The notes under the pieces were generated by a model. It was given only the letters and a program-made list of their open reading frames with translations, searched no databases and had not been told where the DNA came from. Of a DNA stretch of 41,462 nucleotides, positions 1 through 8,399 are shown piece by piece (within the stretch, counting starts at the first letter, position 1; each line of letters begins with the position of its first letter). The stretch is from assembly GCA_964612505.1 (NCBI GenBank), contig CAZTEX010000015.1, positions 1-41,462 of the forward strand, read 5' to 3'. The translations under genes were made by a program, and so were the position numbers. This DNA is from JAAZZY01 sp964612505. GTDB lineage: Bacteria; Chlamydiota; Chlamydiia; Chlamydiales; JAAZZY01.

Positions 1-495
1 GGAGAAGAGAGGAGAAAACAAAGGGTGCTCTTTAAAAGCGGGCCACCCATAAAATAAGACATACCCCAATCGGGACCCTAAAAGGGCTCCAACTACTTGG
101 TAGGTTGTTAAGCGATCACCTGCTTGCATTGCAGAATCGTTAATATGAAATATTTGAGAGTTAAAAAATTTAAAAGGTAGTTTTTTAGCCTTAATATATT
201 TATCCAAAAGAGGTAAAATATTGTCTAAACAAAGTTTTTCTGAACCAAAAAGAGCTGGATATTTTTGACAAAGGGCAAAGAGCTTAGATGGATTTTTAAC
301 ATCTTCCTTTTCCAGTTTTTTTTGCATAAAAACTTCATTTAAAAAAATACGACCTGCTATCAAATAGGCAACTAAAAACCCCAGGGCAAAAAGAACCCCA
401 TACCAAACGACTGGATGCTCAAAAAAAGGAATTTTAAAAGCAATGCGATCAGGATCCCAAACTAACCAAGATAGTAAATAAGAAGCTCTAAACAT
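1..495 (-). CDS. lgt: Prolipoprotein diacylglyceryl transferase, 5' part (runs off left edge)
   Basis: Lgt is an inner-membrane enzyme that moves diacylglyceryl from phosphatidylglycerol to the lipobox cysteine of prolipoproteins. The minus strand is open from the ATG at 495 to base 1, giving the first 165 residues with no stop. What is seen: a WDPD motif at about residues 13-16, a WYG motif near 31 opening a hydrophobic segment (about 30-47), a charged soluble insert (about 50-120), and GSRLGYVLFY at 140-149, which matches the Lgt signature around the conserved Arg-Leu/Ile-Gly-Tyr. From memory, the insert between the first segments is typical of chlamydial Lgt. The start codon overlaps the rlmH start codon on the other strand (bases 493-496 are CATG). 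The C-terminal half lies outside the window. Confidence 0.85.
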   Translation of the reverse strand, partial: MFRASYLLSWLVWDPDRIAFKIPFFEHPVVWYGVLFALGFLVAYLIAGRIFLNEVFMQKKLEKEDVKNPSKLFALCQKYPALFGSEKLCLDNILPLLDKYIKAKKLPFKFFNSQIFHINDSAMQAGDRLTTYQVVGALLGSRLGYVLFYGWPAFKEHPLFSPLFS

Positions 496-916
496 GTATA
501 AAATTAACCTATACTCTGTGGGTAAAAATAAAGAAGAGTGGCTTGAAGAGGCTTTGCTCTCTTATCAAAAAAGATTGCAAAAACAAATTCTTTTGCAATT
601 TCATTGGCTTAAAAGTTCTGAACATATCCAAAAAGCCCTTCAAAAAGAAACCGTTATTTTTTGTTTTGATCCGCTTGGCGAGGCCTTAACTTCTGAACAT
701 TTTGCACAAGCTTTAGAAAAAGGTTTCATTCAAGGTGGCTCTCAACTGGCTTTAGTGATTGGCGAAGCTAAAGGCTTAAGCTTAGAACTCAAGAAATATC
801 CTCTTATTAGCCTTTCTAAAATGATCTTTACTCATCAACTCTCTCGCCTCATTGTTACAGAGCAAATCTATCGAGCTGTCCATATTTGGAACAATTCCCC
901 TTACCACTTTTCGTGA
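494..916 (+). CDS. rlmH: 23S rRNA (pseudouridine1915-N3) methyltransferase RlmH
   Basis: RlmH is a small SPOUT-class methyltransferase that methylates pseudouridine 1915 in helix 69 of 23S rRNA, using S-adenosylmethionine on the assembled 70S ribosome. The product is 140 residues, slightly shorter than the roughly 155 usual in proteobacteria. It shows the expected C-terminal knot sequence: an IGEAKGLS stretch (family: IGG.EGL) at about residues 90-97, then a HQL.R....EQIYRA helix and the terminal NSPYH motif that contributes to the active site. The start codon is the ATG at 494, which shares bases with the divergent lgt start, so its promoter and ribosome site must lie inside lgt. The 3' end overlaps the convergent membrane-protein gene by 16 bases. 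Confidence 0.9.
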   Translation: MYKINLYSVGKNKEEWLEEALLSYQKRLQKQILLQFHWLKSSEHIQKALQKETVIFCFDPLGEALTSEHFAQALEKGFIQGGSQLALVIGEAKGLSLELKKYPLISLSKMIFTHQLSRLIVTEQIYRAVHIWNNSPYHFS

Positions 917-1416
917 GCTAAAGTCCCCTTTTTTTCTGCGACTGCATATTTAAAGTAGGTTAAAGCTCCTTTTAATAAAGCAGATCCGATTGCTAAATCA
1001 ATTGCTCCATGAATATCTTGTGGAATTCTTAATACTCTTAAAAGCATTCCTAGTCCCATCATCGCCATAATAAGTAGATAGTACTTTTTCCCATAAAGAT
1101 TTTTAATCTCAGAAGGATTGGGGTGAGATAGTATCCGCTGAACCCCTGTTTTTACAGAACGGGTGAGGACAAAATGACCTTTTACATACCCTATCAGTAA
1201 ACATAATCCAACAATAGCAGCTAAAGCATGTTCAGGTTTATGAAAAAATTGGGATGTAATTTTTAAAAAAGATTGATCGGAAGAAATGAGAATATCATCC
1301 CATAACCTAAAGGCATCCATTAAATGATGCATCCCTACGGTCATCAATAAAACGCCTATCATAGCCCAAATCAAACCTGAAATTACAATCATTACAAAGT
1401 GACTGCATTTATACAT
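901..1416 (-). CDS. Small integral membrane protein of unknown function
   Basis: A 171-residue protein that I cannot assign to a family. About four hydrophobic segments are visible (roughly residues 6-29, 60-78, 108-125 and 137-156), with a Lys/Arg-rich cytoplasmic-looking stretch near 80-108 and a charged C-terminus. There is no signal peptidase site and no recognisable catalytic motif. The start is well supported: an AAAGGAGA ribosome site sits about 6 bases before the ATG at 1416. It converges on rlmH and overlaps its last 16 bases. Its upstream side is divergent from the PIN-TRAM gene, so the 279-base gap to 1696 probably carries promoters for both. It is most likely a chlamydial conserved membrane protein. 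Confidence 0.7.
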   Translation of the reverse strand: MYKCSHFVMIVISGLIWAMIGVLLMTVGMHHLMDAFRLWDDILISSDQSFLKITSQFFHKPEHALAAIVGLCLLIGYVKGHFVLTRSVKTGVQRILSHPNPSEIKNLYGKKYYLLIMAMMGLGMLLRVLRIPQDIHGAIDLAIGSALLKGALTYFKYAVAEKKGTLAHEKW

Positions 1417-1641
1417 GCCATTCTCCTTTTGGAATAAAGCTAAAGCGCATTGTAAAACAAACTTATGATATTTGCAACAAAACAGCCATTCTAAAATGTA
1501 GAATTAAATTAATAAAGATTACTTATTTGTTGTAAAAGTCGATAACAAACGTTCCTTTACCTTATAAAATTTCTCTTTTTCTGGCCTCTGATTAAAATTT
1601 TATAGATTGGATGCAATTTGTATATTTATTAAAAAAAAGAA

Positions 1642-1670
1642 TTGATATAGACTGAATTTTTTACTGTAGT
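1642..1670 (+). promoter_or_regulatory. Candidate sigma-66/70-type promoter of the PIN-TRAM gene
   Basis: TTGATA (1642-1647) and TGTAGT (1665-1670) are separated by 17 bases, about 20-50 bases upstream of the ATG at 1696. The -35 box matches 5 of 6 consensus bases and the -10 box 4 of 6. It lies in the 279-base divergent gap (1417-1695). The rest of that gap is AT-rich and I see no other structure in it. Confidence 0.4.
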
Positions 1671-1695
1671 ACATAAAAAATAATATTGGGTCAAC

Positions 1696-2757
1696 ATGAA
1701 CATTTCTTTATCTTTCGTTCGTATTTTCTTCACACTGCTAAGCATGCTTTTTGTAACCGTTTATGCAGCTCACACTTTTCATACTCCACTCTCTGTTGTT
1801 CTAGGTCTTGTTTTTGGACTTTGCTTTGGTCTATTTTTAATTACGTTAGACATGCTTTTTAAACGTTTCAATTTGCGCTCTTTTAACATCGCTTTACTAG
1901 GCATTTTTTTCGGCTACCTCATGGGTCAAGCCCTGGTTCTTATTTTACATGCCATTTTAAAAATTAGCTTTACTTCCTCTCTCATTTTAAACACCCCACT
2001 AATTGAGTTTATTGAAATCGGCATTTTCTTATTTGGAATTTACCTTGGACTTATTTTAACTCTCCGCGCATCCGATGAAATCTATGTGAGCATCCCTTTT
2101 GTCAAGTTCACTCCTCTCAAACAGAAGAAAAAAGATTTGATTGTCGACTCCTCTGCACTGGCAGATACCCGTATTATCGACTTGGCTCTTTCTGGTCTTT
2201 TTGATCAACATATTGTGATCCCTAGATTTGTTGTGCGAGACCTCTATGCACAAAGTGAAGCACACGATGAATCTATTAAAATAAGAGCCAAAAGAGCTCT
2301 AGAGACATTAAAAAAACTCGAAGAATATACTCCATTAGGCATTCGCTACAACGATACAGATTTCCCTGAAGTCAAAGATGTGCATGCAAAATTAATACGT
2401 TTGGGAAGATTACTAGATGGAAATATCATCACTGCAGATATCAGTCGTGTAGAGACGGCCACCGTTGAGGGAGTCAAAATTATCAATATCCATACACTCT
2501 CTAATGCTTTAAAACCTATTTCTCAAACAGGTGAAATTATTCATATTAAAGTTCAAAGGGCAGGAAAAGAACCTAATCAAGGGGTTGGTTATTTAGAAGA
2601 TGGCACCATGATTGTCGTTAATGGTGGAGGCGATTTTATTGGTAAAAAAATTGCCGTCAACGTCCTTTCTGTAAAACATACTTCATCTGGGCGAATGATT
2701 TTTTGCAATGTTGCTTCAGAGTTAGTTGACGATGAAGATGAAGAATCTGAAAGTTAA
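1696..2757 (+). CDS. PIN-TRAM domain membrane protein (YacL family)
   Basis: A 353-residue protein built like YacL-type proteins: four N-terminal membrane segments (within about residues 5-125), a cytoplasmic PIN ribonuclease domain (about 148-270) and a C-terminal TRAM domain (about 280-340). The PIN acidic residues are visible as D151 in the VDSSAL motif, and D241 and D248 in the LLDGNIITAD motif. The TRAM part carries the glycine-rich GVGYLEDGTMIVVNGG strand pattern. The C-terminus is a very acidic tail. PIN-TRAM proteins are thought to bind and possibly cut RNA at the membrane; substrate here is unknown. The stop codon shares a TTAA with that of acpS on the opposite strand. The ribosome site upstream of the ATG is weak (TTGGGTCAAC). 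Confidence 0.85.
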   Translation: MNISLSFVRIFFTLLSMLFVTVYAAHTFHTPLSVVLGLVFGLCFGLFLITLDMLFKRFNLRSFNIALLGIFFGYLMGQALVLILHAILKISFTSSLILNTPLIEFIEIGIFLFGIYLGLILTLRASDEIYVSIPFVKFTPLKQKKKDLIVDSSALADTRIIDLALSGLFDQHIVIPRFVVRDLYAQSEAHDESIKIRAKRALETLKKLEEYTPLGIRYNDTDFPEVKDVHAKLIRLGRLLDGNIITADISRVETATVEGVKIINIHTLSNALKPISQTGEIIHIKVQRAGKEPNQGVGYLEDGTMIVVNGGGDFIGKKIAVNVLSVKHTSSGRMIFCNVASELVDDEDEESES

Positions 2758-3119
2758 ATCCAGATTGCAGTGGCAGTCACGTATTTTTGACAATGACTGA
2801 TCGATATCTCAACACGAGGGTTTTGAAAGTATTGCTCTGCTTTTTTAGAAAAGCGCACAAAGGGCTTTCCACTTGGTTCATGATCAATGATCATATCTTT
2901 AAAAGAAAGGTGTTGACCAATTCCACAACCTAAAGCTTTAGAGATTGCCTCTTTGGCTGAAAATCGAGCGGCTAAACGGGCAACGCTATCTTTGTGTTTT
3001 AAACAATAAGCACGCTCTTCTTCATTAAGAAGCTTTTCCATAAAACGTTCGGGATGTTTCTCTAGTATTTTTTTAAACCGAGAAATCTCTAAAATATCTG
3101 TGCCAAGTCCTTTAATCAT
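2754..3119 (-). CDS. acpS: Holo-[acyl-carrier-protein] synthase
   Basis: AcpS transfers 4'-phosphopantetheine from coenzyme A to the serine of acyl carrier protein, here probably Ser41 of the AcpP encoded at 8400-8645. The 121-residue length is standard. The Mg-binding motif GLGTDILEISRF (D8) and the second motif RFSAKEAISKALG (E57) are intact. The start ATG overlaps the stop codon of the upstream CPBP-like gene by 4 bases (ATGA type), so translation is probably coupled in the trxB-CPBP-acpS operon. A trxB/acpS neighbourhood with a membrane-protein gene is also found in Chlamydia trachomatis, as I recall it. The stop shares TTAA (2754-2757) with the convergent PIN-TRAM gene. Confidence 0.93.
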   Translation of the reverse strand: MIKGLGTDILEISRFKKILEKHPERFMEKLLNEEERAYCLKHKDSVARLAARFSAKEAISKALGCGIGQHLSFKDMIIDHEPSGKPFVRFSKKAEQYFQNPRVEISISHCQKYVTATAIWI

Positions 3120-3952
3120 AATTCATACTCAAGCAAGGGTGTTTTACGTATTTTCAAATACAAAATTAAATTAACCAATCCTAATGTTGCAAGTCCTGGA
3201 ATACCCTGTAAGCCAATATAGTACCCATTTGGAATTTGCAGTAAATAGGGGAAAATACCTGAAATATGCATTAAAAACCCATAAAAACAGGCAACGGCTA
3301 AAACAGCTTTTGTTTGGATTCTAATATAAAGCATCAGGGGGGTCATTAATACAAAGTAAAGCAACTTCATGCCAATACCATATAAATGAAGTCCTGGATA
3401 CTCCATTCCAGTTAAAGTCATTGGAATGGCCCAAAACCACCAAAGAGTCCCGATTATAAACGAAGCTCTCCATAGACCTAGGTGCTTCAACTTTTCCCAA
3501 GCATAGCCCCTAAACATCAGCTCAGGCCCCAGCATGACAGCCCAATAAAAAACAGCTGTTAAAAGCGTTCCCATCAAAATCCAAAAAATAATAAAACATA
3601 AAAACATGCTACTTAAAGGCAGCGATTGTAATAGCAGGGGCAATAAAATTTTCAAGCTTTCAGTAGAACGAACTTCACAAAGGGGAACACTTACTAAAGC
3701 GGCTAAAAGGACGATCAAGATAGGCAAAGCGAGGAAATAAAAAAAATCAGTCCATTTCAGTTTGAAGATTGAAAGTTTTATTTTTTCCTTTTTAGCAAAG
3801 CTATAGGCAAGCAATCCCGGTATCCAAGCAAAAATACACAGAAAGGCTTTGAAGTAATGGCTAAAAACAGAACCCCCCAAAGACACATATGAAATTGTTA
3901 TAAACCAGCCAAGTAATAACATGACCAGTTGGGACTTAAAAAAATGACGCAT
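3116..3952 (-). CDS. CPBP (CAAX protease and bacteriocin-processing)-like membrane protein, degenerate active site
   Basis: A 278-residue protein with about eight hydrophobic segments. A CPBP-type core is recognisable: GPELMFRGYAWEKL (142-155) corresponds to family motif 1 (EExxxR followed by GY), WWFWAIPM (171-178) to motif 2 (usually W.l.HlP), and a later FLMH corresponds to motif 3. Two normally conserved residues are changed: the first Glu of EExxxR is Pro143 and the motif 2 His is Ala175. If this alignment is right, the protein has probably lost metal-dependent proteolysis and kept a structural or binding role. The start ATG follows the trxB stop directly (TAAATG) and the end overlaps acpS by 4 bases, so it is the middle gene of an operon. 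Confidence 0.7.
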   Translation of the reverse strand: MRHFFKSQLVMLLLGWFITISYVSLGGSVFSHYFKAFLCIFAWIPGLLAYSFAKKEKIKLSIFKLKWTDFFYFLALPILIVLLAALVSVPLCEVRSTESLKILLPLLLQSLPLSSMFLCFIIFWILMGTLLTAVFYWAVMLGPELMFRGYAWEKLKHLGLWRASFIIGTLWWFWAIPMTLTGMEYPGLHLYGIGMKLLYFVLMTPLMLYIRIQTKAVLAVACFYGFLMHISGIFPYLLQIPNGYYIGLQGIPGLATLGLVNLILYLKIRKTPLLEYEL

Positions 3953-4903
3953 TTAGTGACGCCCACTTTGAGTCAACCACCGCTCAGCATCTAAAGCAGC
4001 CATGCAGCCACTGCCTGCTGCTGTCACAGCTTGGCGGTAAGTTGGATCTTGTACATCTCCACAAGCAAAGACCCCTTCAATATTTGTTTTAGTCGTTGCT
4101 GGGATTGTTTTGATATATCCTGTTGGATGCAGCTCTAGTTGATTATTTAAAAAATCAGTATTAGGTGTATGTCCTATGGCAAAGAAAACTCCGCTTGCTC
4201 CGTGACTGGAAACCTCTTGCGACAAGGTATCTTTCAAGGTCACAGACTCGACAACGCTCGTGCCACGAACCTCAATCATTTCTTTATTCCAAAGCATTTT
4301 AACTCTTGGATGGCTTAATAAGCGCTCGGCCATAATGGAGGAAGCACGCAGCTTATCTCGCCGATGGACCAAGTAAACAAGTTTTGCATATTTAGTTAGA
4401 AATAGAGCCTCTTCTACTGCAGTATCCCCCCCTCCAACAACAAATAACTCTTTATCCCTAAAAATAGGCATAGCTCCATCGCAGACAGCACAAGCAGAAA
4501 CTCCTTTTTGCCAAAACTCACCATCTCTGGCTCCCTGAATATCGAGCCGCTTAGCCGTAGCACCTGTTGAAATAATTAATGTGTGAGCTTGATACTCTTT
4601 TCCATGAGAATAGACTTTAAAAGGGGCCGAAGAGAGATCCACCTTCTCTACATCCTTAGTGATGCAGTCGGTTTCAAAGCGAACAGCTTGTTTTCTAAAT
4701 GCCTGCATCAGGTCTGGGCCAGTAATTCCTTGGGGAAAGCCTGGGTAATTTTCAACCTCCGTGGTCGTCATCAGTTGCCCACCCGCAGGCCCAGAATAAA
4801 AGCCTTCAAAAATCAAAGGTCGCAAGTTTGCTCTTGCTGCATAAATCGCTGCCGTATACCCAGCGGGACCTGAGCCAATAATAATCACATTTCTTGTTTC
4901 CAT
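3953..4903 (-). CDS. trxB: Thioredoxin-disulfide reductase
   Basis: TrxB is a cytoplasmic flavoenzyme that reduces thioredoxin with NADPH. The 316-residue protein has the N-terminal FAD motif GSGPAGYTAAIYAARA (10-25), the redox-active CAVC (C138, C141), the NADPH-binding GGGDTA (157-162), and the C-terminal FAD motif FACGDVQDP followed by A.GSGCMAA. All catalytic elements are present at usual spacing. The start is supported by an AGGAG ribosome site just before the ATG at 4903. It is the first gene of the trxB-CPBP-acpS transcript. The 262-base gap to the divergent transporter gene (4904-5165) is AT-rich; I could not pick a convincing promoter pair in it. Confidence 0.95.
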   Translation of the reverse strand: METRNVIIIGSGPAGYTAAIYAARANLRPLIFEGFYSGPAGGQLMTTTEVENYPGFPQGITGPDLMQAFRKQAVRFETDCITKDVEKVDLSSAPFKVYSHGKEYQAHTLIISTGATAKRLDIQGARDGEFWQKGVSACAVCDGAMPIFRDKELFVVGGGDTAVEEALFLTKYAKLVYLVHRRDKLRASSIMAERLLSHPRVKMLWNKEMIEVRGTSVVESVTLKDTLSQEVSSHGASGVFFAIGHTPNTDFLNNQLELHPTGYIKTIPATTKTNIEGVFACGDVQDPTYRQAVTAAGSGCMAALDAERWLTQSGRH

Positions 4904-5165
4904 GCTCTCCTAAAAGGGGTGGGGTGTAAAAAACAATTTTAATTTTTAAATCTTTAAAGTTTAACTTTTAAAACAAATATTGAGCAAGATACAAAAATTA
5001 ATAAAATCTAGGTGCGCTAAAACTTTAATTATTGGTAGAATTAGCCAATTATTAATTAACATTTATCACTAAATATCCCCACAAAAAGTATTGGGATTTA
5101 ATAAAAATTAGTGTTATTAACCAGTTTATTAAAAGACTCTTTTAACTAGCGGGGCTTTATGCTAA

Positions 5166-7859
5166 ATGTTAGAGCGATTTCTATGTATTCGACCGAATGA
5201 AAGAAAAAACATCCTGTTTTTTTCGCTCTTAGGTTTTGCTTGGTCAATTTCAGTTTGTTTCGGATTTGCTTACTCAGATGCTCTGCTCATTAAAGCTGTT
5301 GGGACACAATCGCTACCGCTAACCTATGCTATTACAGCTTTGGGTCTTTTTGGCTTTTCAGGCTTTTTTATCTATCTTTACAATCGAAGACCTATTCACC
5401 AGGTTTACTATCTATGGTCGGCGATTTCTACCCTATTTTATACTTTTATTTTTATGGGGCTCTCTGTAGGCATTAAATCTCCCTACTTCTTTATTGGATT
5501 TAAAGCTTTCAGCTACATCATTCAAATTGGTTTTTATTCTTGCTTTTGGACATTTATAGACCAATATTTTGAACTGCAAAACGCTAAAAGGCTCTTTGGG
5601 ATTTTCTATTCTGCGATCTTCCTTGGGACAGCTATCTCAGGGATTGTGATGGCTCTTGAAAGCTCAATCTCTCAAAGTTCTTACCTTATTTTGGCTATTA
5701 CAACAGTCCCTTTAATTGCCAGTGCTTTTCTAGCTCGCTATATTCATTTAAATCTTGAAAAGCTCCCTGATGATTTTGATCAATTTATTGTTTACAAAAC
5801 CAGCGCTCGAACATTAATCAAGGCTATAGCGACATCTCCGTTTACCATGTTGCTCTTGCTTTTTTGTATTTTCTTGCAGGTCCTCTTGTTGATCACTGAG
5901 TATGAGTATATGTTTGGCCTTCAACAATACTTTCAGCTCGAAGATGGCAAAGGATTAACCGAGCTTTTAGGAAAGCTTTATTTCTTTGGTGGCTTTTTCA
6001 ATATTATTTTTGGTATTTTCATTTATGGGCGAGTTATAAAAAAAGCCGGTTTGAATAACGCCCTATTGCTAGTTCCCCTCTTTTTTATTTCCCTCTTTTG
6101 TGGTTGGTCCTTTTCTAGCCATTTGATCATGACCATCATGGGCTTTATTGCCGTTGAAGGGGTCATGACTTTAGTTGAAGACAATAACTTTACCCTCCTA
6201 CTTAACGCAGTCCCCTTGAAGGTTAAAAGTAAGATCCGCATTGTCTGCGAATCTCTTATTGAGCCTTGTGGGGTCTTAATTAGCTCTGGATTAATTTTAG
6301 TCTGTAAGCACCATGGTAAGTTTTTAGGACTTTGTCTATCGATCATTATGCTTGGAGTCGGCCTTCTTATGCGGGCCTACTACACAAAGGGTATTTTTAA
6401 TAATTTAACGGCTCACGTGATTAACTTTAAAAAACCCAAGCATCTCTGGGAAACAAACATTTCTAAAAGGGACTATCACAAAAGTAAGCAGAAATTTTTA
6501 CAACAATTTTTAAGTCTCAAAGATAAAGAGCAATTTTTCATTTTTGAATGTAGCTTGCGTTTTAATGATTTGAAATTCTTACAAATACTGATGGGGAAAA
6601 CAACCAAACTGACGACTCCAGTAAAACTCAAGGTCATTCAAATCCTTAGCCAATACCCTCGAGAGCTCTCTAGCGAGTTTCTACCCTACTTTCAACATTG
6701 GATTAAAAAAGATGCTAGACTCTATAAATACTTAATTTTTCATCTAGCTAAAATGAACTTGATTGGAATTGAGCAAATCAACAAATCAACCTGCCCTTAC
6801 ATGCGCGCTTCTTACGCACTTTTATTAGATCATAATGAAAGACATCAAGAGGCTGAAAACATTTTAGCTCGAATGGTTTTTTCTAAGAAACAAGTAGAGC
6901 AGCACATCGCCATTGAAGCCCTGCGCTTTTTAAAAAGATCTAACTTTAATTCCATCTTAATTGAGCTTTTAAAAAATAGACCCGAAAGCCGTGAAACTAT
7001 TTTAACGACTCTTTCTAAGACAGTAGATCAAGAATCACACGATTTGCTCCCCCCTCTACTTTCAGAATTAGATGAAGAAACTCATATTCCATTTCGTTAT
7101 ATTTTAGTCGATTGTATTGAAAAAATTATAACCCCAGAAAACTTACAGGAAGTTCTACTACAAACAACCCACTGGAGTGATCAAGAAAAACGAGATTTAG
7201 CCGAAGCCATTACTGAAATGGAAAGCCCTGTTACAGAACCTTTAGCAGAAACTTTAGAAAACAATAGACACAGCGATAAAATTCGCCTTTTTGCAGGTTC
7301 TATTTTATCCAAAGTAGATAAGAAACAGCTTAAAGCTTCTTTTAGTCAAATCTGCGGTGAAGAAATTGAGCGCGCTTACTTATATTATTACCACTTCATC
7401 ACAATTCAAAAAAGTTACCCCTATACCAATCTCAATTTATTAGAGCAGGCTCTTAAGCATAGCTTTGATTCTATTATTGATTTTATTATTCAAATCCAAG
7501 CTCATATCCAAGACTTTGAGGAAGGAGATGTTTTAGTTCAGTGCCTGCATTCACCAACTCCTAAAACTGTTAGCCATGCTCTTGAAACGCTCCAGAAGAT
7601 GTGTCCTTCTAAACTTTATAAGAAATTGCTGCCGATTATTGAAGAGGGTCATGACAAACACTTCTTCAAATCTTATCATGAGCAAAAATTGCCTATCTTA
7701 TCTTTAGATGAACTACTAGACTTGCTCGAGCATTCTTCTTCGATTGTAAATCGAATGATTGTTTTATCGATTAAACAAAGATTGAATATTACTCCCGAGA
7801 TTGAACTTCCTGTCGATGAGAAGGAAAATCTCAACCAACCTGAGGTGCAAAGATTATGA
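5166..7859 (+). CDS. NTT/Tlc-like multi-spanning transporter fused to a C-terminal helical-repeat domain
   Basis: An 897-residue protein in two halves. Residues about 15-410 are strongly hydrophobic with around 11-12 membrane segments. The opening (RPNERKNILFF) and the FWTFIDQYFELQNAKRLFGI stretch followed by a small-residue helix resemble nucleotide transporters of the NTT (ATP/ADP translocase) superfamily. Residues about 430-897 are soluble and helical, with repeated leucine-rich helix pairs suggesting HEAT-like repeats; no catalytic motif is seen. The gene overlaps the next one, a cyclic-nucleotide-binding-like protein, by 4 bases (ATGA), so the two are probably made together. Transport substrate cannot be told from the sequence; a role in nucleotide exchange with the host is possible but inferred. 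A general MFS carrier is the alternative. Confidence 0.7.
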   Translation: MLERFLCIRPNERKNILFFSLLGFAWSISVCFGFAYSDALLIKAVGTQSLPLTYAITALGLFGFSGFFIYLYNRRPIHQVYYLWSAISTLFYTFIFMGLSVGIKSPYFFIGFKAFSYIIQIGFYSCFWTFIDQYFELQNAKRLFGIFYSAIFLGTAISGIVMALESSISQSSYLILAITTVPLIASAFLARYIHLNLEKLPDDFDQFIVYKTSARTLIKAIATSPFTMLLLLFCIFLQVLLLITEYEYMFGLQQYFQLEDGKGLTELLGKLYFFGGFFNIIFGIFIYGRVIKKAGLNNALLLVPLFFISLFCGWSFSSHLIMTIMGFIAVEGVMTLVEDNNFTLLLNAVPLKVKSKIRIVCESLIEPCGVLISSGLILVCKHHGKFLGLCLSIIMLGVGLLMRAYYTKGIFNNLTAHVINFKKPKHLWETNISKRDYHKSKQKFLQQFLSLKDKEQFFIFECSLRFNDLKFLQILMGKTTKLTTPVKLKVIQILSQYPRELSSEFLPYFQHWIKKDARLYKYLIFHLAKMNLIGIEQINKSTCPYMRASYALLLDHNERHQEAENILARMVFSKKQVEQHIAIEALRFLKRSNFNSILIELLKNRPESRETILTTLSKTVDQESHDLLPPLLSELDEETHIPFRYILVDCIEKIITPENLQEVLLQTTHWSDQEKRDLAEAITEMESPVTEPLAETLENNRHSDKIRLFAGSILSKVDKKQLKASFSQICGEEIERAYLYYYHFITIQKSYPYTNLNLLEQALKHSFDSIIDFIIQIQAHIQDFEEGDVLVQCLHSPTPKTVSHALETLQKMCPSKLYKKLLPIIEEGHDKHFFKSYHEQKLPILSLDELLDLLEHSSSIVNRMIVLSIKQRLNITPEIELPVDEKENLNQPEVQRL

Positions 7860-8284
7860 GTCTCCCCAATCAAATTGAAAAAGCGTTTCTCCTTAAAAAG
7901 ACTTTTTTGTTTGCCGACTTGAACTTAGAACATCTGCTTGCTATCGCTACTAAAATAGACGTTCAAGTGCTTGATAAAAGTGAATATATCTTTAAAAATA
8001 AACAAAGTGCTTTGCATATTTACATTGTAGCGAAAGGAAATATTCAACTTTTAAACGAAAATGATCAAGTTTTAACAGAACTCTCCGAAGGAGATCTCTT
8101 TGGGGATGAGGCTCTTTTTAACGACCAAATTCATCAGTATCACGCTAAGTGTATCACTAAATGTCATCTATTAACGCTCACCAAAAAGCATTTAACAGCA
8201 ATTATCTCTGAATGCCCTACAGTTGCTATTAACCTACTTGAAGCTTTTGCAAGGCAGATTACCTTTAGGCATGCAAAAACCTAG
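7856..8284 (+). CDS. Cyclic-nucleotide-binding-like (Crp-fold) domain protein
   Basis: A 142-residue protein consisting of a single cNMP-binding-type beta barrel with flanking helices and no DNA-binding domain. The barrel is shown by the strand pattern around IYIVAKGNIQLL (about 50-61) and by the GDLFGDEAL element (about 80-88), which corresponds to the phosphate-binding cassette. The cassette is atypical: the family FGE is FGD here, and the conserved Arg-Ser/Ala that contacts the cyclic phosphate seems to be replaced by Tyr-His-Ala. Binding of ordinary cAMP or cGMP is therefore doubtful. The start overlaps the transporter stop by 4 bases, suggesting that it regulates or docks onto the helical domain of that protein. 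This link is inference from gene order. Confidence 0.75.
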   Translation: MSLPNQIEKAFLLKKTFLFADLNLEHLLAIATKIDVQVLDKSEYIFKNKQSALHIYIVAKGNIQLLNENDQVLTELSEGDLFGDEALFNDQIHQYHAKCITKCHLLTLTKKHLTAIISECPTVAINLLEAFARQITFRHAKT

Positions 8285-8341
8285 CCCTTGAAAAAGAGCC
8301 ATATCAAGAAGCTCATCTATTAACAATATTCAATAAATAAA

Positions 8342-8373
8342 AAACCCCTTAGTTTGAATGAACTAAGGGGTTT
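8342..8373 (-). terminator. Rho-independent terminator of the fab operon
   Basis: A perfect 13-bp stem (8342-8354 pairing with 8361-8373) closes a 6-base loop. On the minus strand the stem is followed by a run of T (complement of the A-rich 8334-8343), so it best fits the end of the fabH-fabD-fabG-acpP transcript. It lies 27 bases beyond the acpP stop. It may also slow the convergent transporter transcript. Confidence 0.85.
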
Positions 8374-8399
8374 GATCAAAAAAGCTAAGATTATTCTAG

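Noticed and set aside
5166..7859. Reading the whole protein as an ordinary ATP/ADP translocase.
   Set aside because: Only the membrane half resembles NTT proteins, key substrate residues cannot be verified by eye, and the long helical tail is not part of known translocases.
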